From an uncultured Eubacteriales bacterium (lineage in GTDB: Bacteria > Bacillota > Clostridia > Christensenellales > Aristaeellaceae): a stretch of 64,000 bases of DNA. The stretch is taken from assembly GCA_900315675.1 (NCBI GenBank), contig OMZY01000012.1:1-64000 (forward strand). The letters run 5' to 3'. The translations under genes were made by a program, and so were the position numbers. Each line of letters starts with the position of its first letter. Position 1 is the stretch's first letter. Shown here in pieces: positions 57,465 through 64,000 of this stretch. Under the pieces are notes generated by a model. That model saw only the letters and a program-made list of their open reading frames with translations. It was not told the origin of the DNA and ran no database searches.

Positions 57465-60400
57465 ATGCGCTTAAAGAAGCTGGAGCTTTACGGATTCAAG
57501 TCCTTTCCGGAGCGGACTGAGATTGTCTTCAAGGAAGGCATCACCGCGATCGTGGGACCCAACGGATCCGGAAAAAGCAATATAGGCGACGCGGTTCGCT
57601 GGGTGCTCGGTGAGCAGAGCGCCAAAATCCTGCGCGGCGCCAGCATGCAGGACGTGATTTTCGGCGGTACGCAGCGCAGAAAACCTCTGAGCTACTGTGA
57701 AGTTTCCCTTGTCTTTGACAATGAAGATAGAAGCCTTCCTCTTGACTACGCGGAGATCCAGGTGACCCGCCGGGTCTACCGCAGCGGGGAAAGCGAGTAT
57801 TTCCTGAACCGCTCTTCCTGCCGGCTCAAGGATGTGGTGGATCTGTTCCGCGACACCGGTATCGGCAAGGAGGGCTATTCCATTATCGGCCAGGGCCGGA
57901 TTGATGAAATCCTGTCCCGGAAGGGAGAGGATCGCCGCCAGGTCTTTGAAGAGGCCGCCGGTATCGTCAAATTCCGTGCCCGTAAGGAAGAGGCGGACAA
58001 AAAACTGGCACGCACCCAGGAGAATATTTCCCGGGTGGATGACCTGCTGGATGAGCTGAAGCACCGCCTGGGCCCGCTGGAGGAAGACGCGAAAAACGCA
58101 CGGGTCTATCTGGATCTGTCCGCCCGCCTGAAGGTGCTGGACCTGAATCTGTTCCTTGTCCGTTCGGACCGGATGGAAGCCAAACTGCGGGAATCGGATC
58201 ACGATCTGCAGAACATACAGGCTGTCCTGACGCAGAATGAGGAAAACCTGAAAACCCGGACGGAGGAACGGGATATCCGCCAGGCGGAGATCCAGGACCT
58301 GGACGAAAAGATTGCCTCGGCCCATACCGCCCTCATGGAAGGGATGGAAGCGGTTCACCGGGCGGAAAACGCCTCCCGGGAAGTGGAGGAGCGCCGTGCC
58401 CGTCGGCAGGAGGACCGCCTACGCATCGGGGAGGAACTGAAGGATGCGGAAGAGCGGATCGCCGAACTGGACGCCCTTGCGTCTGAATCTTCCGGCGGAA
58501 CTGAAACCCGAAGCGCGTCACTGGAGAAACTGACCGCCCGGCTGGAAGCCGCAAAGACGGCGGAGGAGCAGGCCCGGACGGAAGAAGCGGAAAAAGAAAA
58601 CGCCCTGGAAGAGCATAAGAACGCGATGCTGGACGCGGTGAACCGCCGCGCCGCCGCCCTGAGCGACCAGACCCGTCTGACCACAATGCTGGGCGCCATG
58701 GAATCCCGCCTGCAGGAAATCACGGTTTCCTGTGAAGAGATGAAAAAAGAAGAAGCAGATCTTGCCGCCGCGGTGACAGACGCCCATGGACGCCTGGAGA
58801 AGGAAACAGCGGAGCAGGACCGCCTGTCCGCCTCCCTGCAGGAGGCCCGTACCGGACTGGAAACCGCGGACGCGGATGTGATCGGTGCCCGGGCAGCCTA
58901 TGACACAAAGCTGGCGGAAATGCGGGAAATGGAAGCCCGCCAGAAAATCCTGGAGGATCTTTCCCGGGAAATGGAAGGCTATTCCCATGCTGTGCGCCGG
59001 GTTATGCACCGTGCCCGGGACCGGGAGGACAGCCGGATCCGCGGGCCGATCAGCCAGCTGATTTCCGTGCCGGAAAAATATGAAACCGCAATGGATATGG
59101 TGCTTGGAAACACCCAGCAGCATATTGTGACCGAGGATGAAGAAACCGCAAAGGAACTCATTGAATTCCTGCGGGAAAGGAATATGGGCCGGGCGACCTT
59201 CCTGCCCATGACCACGATCCGGCCGCGGCTGCTGACGCCGCAGGAGCAGGAGGTTCTGACCATGCCCGGCTGCCTGGGCGTGGCTTCAGACCTGGTGTCC
59301 TGTGATGAGGATTACCGCGGTATCGTGGAAAACCTGCTGGGCCGCACGGTTGTGGCGGAGGATCTTGCCTCGGGTATTCCCATCATGCGCAAGGGCGGCC
59401 ATGCGTTCCGGCTGGTGACGCTCAAGGGCGACGTCATGCATTCCGGCGGTTCCATGACCGGCGGTTCCGTTTCTTCCAACAATGTAAACCTCTTTACCCG
59501 GGAACGGGAGCTGAAGGAGCTGACCGGGAAGCTTTCCGCCGGACAGGACGAACTGGAATCGCTGCTGAAGAAGATGCAGGAAGGCCAGAAGCGGAAGGAT
59601 GAGCTGAAAGCCCTTTCCGCGGACGCGCTGGAACAGCTGCACCAGCAGGAGATCGCTGTGGCCCGGGAAACCGAGCGTGTGCAGAACGCGGAAGCGGAGG
59701 CTTCCACCCATGCCATGCGGCTGCATGAATCCGAAGCGGCCCGGGAGCAGCTGATGGAATCCATGCTGCAGATCCGGGAACAGCTGTCCATGGCGGCGGA
59801 CAGTACGGAACAGACAGATAAAACGCGGGAAGACATGGAAGCGCAGGCCGTTCAGATGCAGCAGGCGCTGACGGAAGCCCGGAAAAAGACTGAGGAGCGG
59901 GCGGAGGAAACCCTGCGCCTGACCCTGGAAACCAATGATCTGAAGCACGAGCTGGAAACCCTTCAGCGGGACCGCACGCGCTATGAGCAGGACCGGAAAC
60001 GGATGGCTGCGGAGCAGGAACGCCGGAAGGCGCACCTGGCGGAAATGGACGCGACGGAAGCCGCGGACCTGGAAGCTGCTGCCACGGCAGCAAAAGAACT
60101 GGAACAGGGACGGCTGGAACAGGCGCGCCGGGAACGGATCACCCATGCACTGGAGGAGGACCGGGCCGGAAAGCAGGAATTGCTGAAGGAAATCCTTTCC
60201 GATATCGAGGGACTGCACCAGTCCCGCCAGCGGGATACGGACCGGGCTCACCGGCTGGAACTCAGCCGCGCCCGGACTGAGGGCGATCTCAAGGCCCTCC
60301 GGGACCGGATCTGGAACACTTACGAGATGACCTATGCCGGTGCGGAGGAGCTCCGCATCACCGAAGGCTTCAACCTGACGGAGGCGGACCGCGAGGCGGC

Positions 60401-61034
60401 CCAGCTTTCCGCGGAAATCCGCGCCCTCGGCCCGGTCAATGTCCGGGCGGTGGAGGAATACGCGGACACCAAGGCCCGTGCGGATGAAATCATCGCGCAG
60501 CGGGAAGACCTGGAAAAGGCGGAACAGGACCTGAAGGATCTGATTGCCCGCCTGCTGGCCGGCATGAAGGAAACCTTTGTGGAACAGTTTACACTTCTGC
60601 AGGGGTATTTCTCGGAAACCTTTGTCCGTCTTTTCGGCGGCGGGCATGCCGAGCTGATCCTCATGGATCCCTCGGATCCCCTGAACTGCGGAATCGAGAT
60701 CAACGCGCAGCCGCCGGGTAAAAAACTGCAGCTGCTTTCGCTGCTCTCCGGCGGTGAACGGACCCTGACCGCCATCGCGATTCTCTTTGCCACCCTGAAG
60801 CTGAAGCCGACGCCCTTCTGTATCCTGGACGAGATTGAGGCCGCGCTGGATGACGCGAATATCGGCTATTTCGCGGATTACCTGGCGGAGTATTCCGCTT
60901 CGACCCAGTTTGTGGTCATTACCCACCGCAAGGGAACCATGGAGCGGGCAAACGGCCTGTACGGTGTGGCCATGGAGGAACAGGGCGTCAGCAGGATGGT
61001 TTCTGTTTCCCTGCAGGATTACCGTGACGCGTAA
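57465..61034 (+). CDS. smc: chromosome segregation ATPase SMC
   Basis: An 1189-residue SMC protein, the core of the condensin that organises chromosomes with ScpA and ScpB. Walker A is VGPNGSGKSN near residue 35. Two coiled-coil arms (about 170-500 and 680-1010) flank the hinge (about 515-660, with ISQLISVPEKYETAMDMVLG and GGSMTGG). The C-terminal head has the signature LLSGGERTLTAIAILFA and Walker B FCILDEIEAALDD. Length and order are normal. GGAGG precedes the ATG. The usual neighbours rnc and ftsY are not in the window. Confidence 0.98.
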   Translation: MRLKKLELYGFKSFPERTEIVFKEGITAIVGPNGSGKSNIGDAVRWVLGEQSAKILRGASMQDVIFGGTQRRKPLSYCEVSLVFDNEDRSLPLDYAEIQVTRRVYRSGESEYFLNRSSCRLKDVVDLFRDTGIGKEGYSIIGQGRIDEILSRKGEDRRQVFEEAAGIVKFRARKEEADKKLARTQENISRVDDLLDELKHRLGPLEEDAKNARVYLDLSARLKVLDLNLFLVRSDRMEAKLRESDHDLQNIQAVLTQNEENLKTRTEERDIRQAEIQDLDEKIASAHTALMEGMEAVHRAENASREVEERRARRQEDRLRIGEELKDAEERIAELDALASESSGGTETRSASLEKLTARLEAAKTAEEQARTEEAEKENALEEHKNAMLDAVNRRAAALSDQTRLTTMLGAMESRLQEITVSCEEMKKEEADLAAAVTDAHGRLEKETAEQDRLSASLQEARTGLETADADVIGARAAYDTKLAEMREMEARQKILEDLSREMEGYSHAVRRVMHRARDREDSRIRGPISQLISVPEKYETAMDMVLGNTQQHIVTEDEETAKELIEFLRERNMGRATFLPMTTIRPRLLTPQEQEVLTMPGCLGVASDLVSCDEDYRGIVENLLGRTVVAEDLASGIPIMRKGGHAFRLVTLKGDVMHSGGSMTGGSVSSNNVNLFTRERELKELTGKLSAGQDELESLLKKMQEGQKRKDELKALSADALEQLHQQEIAVARETERVQNAEAEASTHAMRLHESEAAREQLMESMLQIREQLSMAADSTEQTDKTREDMEAQAVQMQQALTEARKKTEERAEETLRLTLETNDLKHELETLQRDRTRYEQDRKRMAAEQERRKAHLAEMDATEAADLEAAATAAKELEQGRLEQARRERITHALEEDRAGKQELLKEILSDIEGLHQSRQRDTDRAHRLELSRARTEGDLKALRDRIWNTYEMTYAGAEELRITEGFNLTEADREAAQLSAEIRALGPVNVRAVEEYADTKARADEIIAQREDLEKAEQDLKDLIARLLAGMKETFVEQFTLLQGYFSETFVRLFGGGHAELILMDPSDPLNCGIEINAQPPGKKLQLLSLLSGGERTLTAIAILFATLKLKPTPFCILDEIEAALDDANIGYFADYLAEYSASTQFVVITHRKGTMERANGLYGVAMEEQGVSRMVSVSLQDYRDA

Positions 61035-61120
61035 AGCTCCGCGGATTCCTGATGATACATTTCCGGACAGGCTCCGGAATCTGAATACCCGGTCATTCTG
61101 ACTGCTGTAAGGAGGCGCCC

Positions 61121-62449
61121 ATGAAAAAGAGCCTGACTGCCCTGCTGGTTTCAGTGCTGCTGGCTGTGCTGTGCGCCTTTGCGGCGGCGGAGGAAACCGG
61201 TACTCCGGAACTGATGGATCTGTGGGATTACGGCGGCGAAAGCATGACCTGGATCACCACGGTGATTCCCGTGGTCGAGGGGATGGCTGTTGCGTCGCCC
61301 GCGGCGCTTCCGGACGATACGGAACACCTGGCCGTTTTTGACGGAAAAACCTTCTGGGAAGTCCGGGCGGTACTGCCGGATGATTACGGACTGCTGACCG
61401 CCATTTACTATGATCCGGCGGGAAAACCGTCCCGCTGTACACCGTGGCCGCTGATGAACCTGGGTATGAGCGTGGCTGCGGAAGACTGTATTGTCCGGAC
61501 CGGAGACGCCATGGGATCGCGGATCAACCGCAGTGTGCTGTACGCGCAGGAGCTGACGCGGGGATACCGCTGTGAAGTGCTTTCCCTGACCGGTCCGGCC
61601 GCGCCGGGAAGCCCGGTGATTACCCCGGACGGCCAGCTTGCCGGGATTGTTGCGGCAGAATGGTCGGAAGGCACTAACCGGGTGCTGGCTGTTGCGCCGG
61701 ATGAGATTGCCTTTTTCGCGCTCGAGAGCAGCATGCGCCTGAAGAACCTGCCGGGATGGCAGGAGACGCCGGCGGGCATGGATGTGACTGTGGAACGGAA
61801 CGGTGTGACTGTCGAATGGACAGAGGAGGCTCTTCCGGCCAGAGCAGAGGGAGAAAACCTGTACCTGATTGTGTCTGATACAGGCAATGATTACTGGCAG
61901 TACTGGCAACTGGAGGAAGACGCGCGGTCCTTCTTCACGAGGCTTCCTCCCGGCCGGTTCTATATGGCAGGCTTCGTTGCGGCGGCGGATGGGCCGAAGG
62001 ACGTGCCCGGAACTTATGCAACTTTCGGTATTCCGGCGGCAAAGCCTCTCACGGAATACGATTTTCAGCCTCTCCTGACCACCCTTGCGGAAGCGCCGGA
62101 GGGCGGAAACGGGGAGGAGGCACCTGTTCCGGTGACGGAAATAACGCGGGAGCTTCTGAACAGCGGACGGGCATACTTTTATGCGTCCGCGTCCTATGAA
62201 CTGACAGAGGACATCCTGAATCTTCCGCTCATGATCACGCTGACCGCTCCGGACGGAAACTGCTATTGCCACAACTCCGGCTGGTCCTACCTGAAGGAGT
62301 GCATGACAGAGGATATCTGGTATCTGTCGCTGAAGGAAATGGGCCTGACGGAAGGACCGGAACAGCAGGGCTATCCGGCGGGGGTGTATCGAATGGCTTA
62401 CTACGTGAACGGTTATCTGGCCGACGCGTTTGAATTTGAAATCAAGTAA
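61121..62449 (+). CDS. secreted protein with trypsin-like fold, probably inactive
   Basis: A 442-residue protein with a signal peptide (LTALLVSVLLAVLCAFAAAE). Residues 40-215 look like a chymotrypsin/HtrA-type beta-barrel: the segment AAPGSPVITPDGQLAGIVAA matches the GNSGGPxxxxxGxVVGI region around the catalytic Ser, but the GNSGG core reads APGSP, and the His and Asp boxes are not evident. Residues 220-440 are two beta-rich modules. It may be a binding protein on a dead protease scaffold. Ribosome-binding site AAGGAGG lies upstream. The lysA-like gene follows after 13 bases. Confidence 0.75.
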   Translation: MKKSLTALLVSVLLAVLCAFAAAEETGTPELMDLWDYGGESMTWITTVIPVVEGMAVASPAALPDDTEHLAVFDGKTFWEVRAVLPDDYGLLTAIYYDPAGKPSRCTPWPLMNLGMSVAAEDCIVRTGDAMGSRINRSVLYAQELTRGYRCEVLSLTGPAAPGSPVITPDGQLAGIVAAEWSEGTNRVLAVAPDEIAFFALESSMRLKNLPGWQETPAGMDVTVERNGVTVEWTEEALPARAEGENLYLIVSDTGNDYWQYWQLEEDARSFFTRLPPGRFYMAGFVAAADGPKDVPGTYATFGIPAAKPLTEYDFQPLLTTLAEAPEGGNGEEAPVPVTEITRELLNSGRAYFYASASYELTEDILNLPLMITLTAPDGNCYCHNSGWSYLKECMTEDIWYLSLKEMGLTEGPEQQGYPAGVYRMAYYVNGYLADAFEFEIK

Positions 62450-62462
62450 GGGGGTCTTTCCC

Positions 62463-63725
62463 ATGCCTAATTTTTCACTGGACGACGAGGTTTTTTTCCG
62501 CGCCGCGGAAAAGTATCCCACACCCTTCCATCTGTATGATGAGCAGGGAATCCGCCTCCGGGCCCGCAGGCTGAAAGCCGCGTTTGCCTGGTGCGGGGAT
62601 TTCAGGGAATACTTTGCCGTCAAGGCGCTTCCGAATCCCGCTGTGCTGCGGATTATGAAGGAGGAAGGCTGCGGCCTGGACTGCTCTTCCGCTACGGAAC
62701 TGATGCTGGCAAAAGCCTGCGGTTTCTCCGGCGAGGAGATCATCCTGTCCGCCAACGCCATGCCGCCGGAAGAGTTTACCCAGGCCCGGGCGCTGGGCGC
62801 TTTCATCAACCTGGATGACCTGACAGACGTGGAGCTGCTGCGGACGCACGGCGGATTTCCGTCCTGCGTCTGCCTGCGTTACAATCCCGGCGGACAGTTT
62901 TCCATCGGCAATACGATTATGGGCAACCCGGGTGAGGCAAAATACGGCATGACCCTGCCCCAGCTGAAAGAAGCCCTCACCATCCTGAAGCGGGAGGGAG
63001 TCACTGCTTTCGGCCTGCATGCTTTCCTGGCTTCCAACACCATTGATCCGGCCTACTATCCGGGCCTGGCGGAGGTGCTGATGACCCTGGGCAGGGATCT
63101 GGCGGCGGAGCTGGGAATCAGGTTTGCTTTTGTGGATCTGTCCGGCGGAATCAGCATTCCCTACAAGCCGGAGGATCAGGAACCGGATATTGAACAGGTG
63201 GGCGAAGGCGTCCGGAAAGTCTATGAGAAGCTTTTCCCGGAAGGCGGCGTCGCCATCAAGACAGAACTGGGCCGCTGGATGACCGGCCCCTGCGGCTGGC
63301 TGGTGACCCATGCGGTGCATGAAAAAAAGATCTACCGGGATTATATCGGCGTGGACGCCTGCGCGGTCAACCTGATGCGCCCGGCGATGTACGGGGCGTA
63401 TCACCATGTGACCGTCTGCGGCAAACGGGATCTTCCCGCGGACCACGTATACGATATCACCGGCAGTCTTTGTGAAAACAATGATAAGTTTGCCTGGGAA
63501 CGGAAGCTTCCGGAAATCCGGATCGGCGATCTGCTCCTGATCCATGATACCGGAGCCCACGGCTCCGCCATGGGCTATAACTATAACGGACGCCTGCGCG
63601 GCGCCGAGGTGCTGTATACCGCGGACGGGGATTACCGGCTGATCCGCCGGGCGGAAACCCCCGCGGACTACTTTGCCACCCTGGATGTGGATCCGGATTA
63701 CAGCACGATTTCTCCGGGACGGTAA
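62463..63725 (+). CDS. lysA: diaminopimelate decarboxylase-like PLP enzyme
   Basis: A 420-residue fold-type III PLP enzyme. The PLP lysine is K54 in YFAVKALPNP, followed by GCGLDCSSATELMLA. The glycine-rich phosphate site is FVDLSGGISIPY and the late active-site segment is SLCENNDKF with the Cys that serves the substrate. HDTGAHGSAMGYNYNG is the typical C-terminal LysA segment. It probably makes lysine from meso-diaminopimelate. The ATG with GGGGG eight bases upstream was chosen. Its 3' end overlaps a convergent gene by 28 bases. Confidence 0.9.
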   Translation: MPNFSLDDEVFFRAAEKYPTPFHLYDEQGIRLRARRLKAAFAWCGDFREYFAVKALPNPAVLRIMKEEGCGLDCSSATELMLAKACGFSGEEIILSANAMPPEEFTQARALGAFINLDDLTDVELLRTHGGFPSCVCLRYNPGGQFSIGNTIMGNPGEAKYGMTLPQLKEALTILKREGVTAFGLHAFLASNTIDPAYYPGLAEVLMTLGRDLAAELGIRFAFVDLSGGISIPYKPEDQEPDIEQVGEGVRKVYEKLFPEGGVAIKTELGRWMTGPCGWLVTHAVHEKKIYRDYIGVDACAVNLMRPAMYGAYHHVTVCGKRDLPADHVYDITGSLCENNDKFAWERKLPEIRIGDLLLIHDTGAHGSAMGYNYNGRLRGAEVLYTADGDYRLIRRAETPADYFATLDVDPDYSTISPGR

Positions 63726-64000
63726 CCCCGCGGAAGCTCCTCTTCCTCCGCGAAGGGGAGGGTCTCATCCTCCAGCGCCGGCAGGAATGCCTCGTAAGGG
63801 ATGCTTTCAATTTCACGTCCGTAAACGCTCCGGCCGAACCAGCCGCCCTCCCGGGCAGCCAGGTTCAGGTCGCGGGCGATTTTTGTTTTATTGCTGCAGT
63901 CGTGCACCGCAATGGGCCAGTGTTCCTCGGACGCGGTTTTCATCACCTGCAGGGTGAGATCCCGGCTGATAATGGGACTCAGGTAACCCATCCGGCAGAA
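63698..64000 (-). CDS. C-terminal part of a gene cut by the window edge
   Basis: The frame is open to the edge of the window, so the true start lies outside. The last 100 residues (including DCSNKTKIARDLNLAAREGG and PRGYRPGEIVL) lack a motif I can name with confidence; the pattern HWPIAVHDCSNKTK with LPRGYRPGEIVL may be the tail of a radical SAM enzyme of the pyruvate-formate-lyase-activase-like type. It overlaps the end of the lysA-like gene tail to tail by 28 bases. Confidence 0.6.
   Translation of the reverse strand, partial: FCRMGYLSPIISRDLTLQVMKTASEEHWPIAVHDCSNKTKIARDLNLAAREGGWFGRSVYGREIESIPYEAFLPALEDETLPFAEEEELPRGYRPGEIVL

Overview
The window looks like a contig from a GC-rich member of the class Clostridia, probably an anaerobic gut or rumen commensal. 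Evidence for this is a SCIFF precursor peptide with its radical SAM maturase (a marker of the class), CIRCE/HrcA-type heat-shock control, Gram-positive style Shine-Dalgarno sequences, short sigma-A promoters, MATE drug exporters, a secreted pullulanase and a large GH2 beta-galactosidase. No phage, insertion sequence, CRISPR array, tRNA or plasmid gene was found. Species cannot be named from the sequence alone.

Layout. 1-1022: the 3' part of a 5S rRNA, its terminator, then about 0.9 kb without genes, made of a mosaic of structured repeats that also carries two short 5S-derived pieces. 1023-3699: a hypothetical gene followed by a GNAT / radical SAM / GNAT group. 3749-5948 (minus): an ECF sigma factor overlapping a membrane-anchored CotH-type kinase. 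6087-7917 (minus): a macro-domain protein and a VWA protein. 8061-12856: a histidine phosphatase, a CapA-like protein, a secreted type I pullulanase and a small conserved protein. 12965-17212: metallophosphoesterase, MATE pump, Cys-rich protein and an orphan DNA methyltransferase. 17213-17637: a second repeat cluster, leading into recA and a CIRCE-controlled htpG. 20991-26869: MFS exporter, fused ABC exporter, FMN-barrel protein, recO (minus).

26987-31210: ECF sigma plus membrane partner, a NUDIX hydrolase, a HAD phosphatase and small proteins. 31283-34318: beta-galactosidase behind a good promoter and a cre-like site. 34461-35121 and 54991-55636 are two copies of the same kind of module, a short XRE regulator overlapping a small membrane-protein gene. 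35941-40932: secreted clostripain-type protease, SCIFF peptide, its maturase and a PLP decarboxylase. 42070-43242: rpsF-ssb-rpsR. 43403-47858: malic enzyme with a 2-hydroxycarboxylate transporter (minus) and a divergent AEC permease, a likely malate-use cluster of somewhat lower GC. 48475-52705 (minus): an OmpR-type two-component system followed by two secreted proteins, with helically phased TGTAA(A/C) direct repeats at both candidate promoters. 52795-53010: a tiny stand-alone transcription unit for a 33-residue basic peptide whose ribosome-binding site can pair with the end of its own reading frame. 53381-64000: DUF2007-like protein, diguanylate cyclase, MATE pump, smc, a secreted protease-like protein, a lysA-type decarboxylase and a partial minus-strand gene.

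The most unusual signals are (1) the structured repeat family with compensatory stem changes next to the 5S gene and again upstream of recA, (2) inverted heptad AT repeats that form MITE-like units at gene ends, (3) the self-pairing 33-residue peptide unit, (4) the sigma/CotH pair, where a kinase-fold protein sits in the place of an anti-sigma factor, (5) a CIRCE operator that is also a perfect terminator hairpin, and (6) a regulator gene whose only well-placed start codon is ATC. All functions are inferred from reading sequence and translations; no database search was possible.
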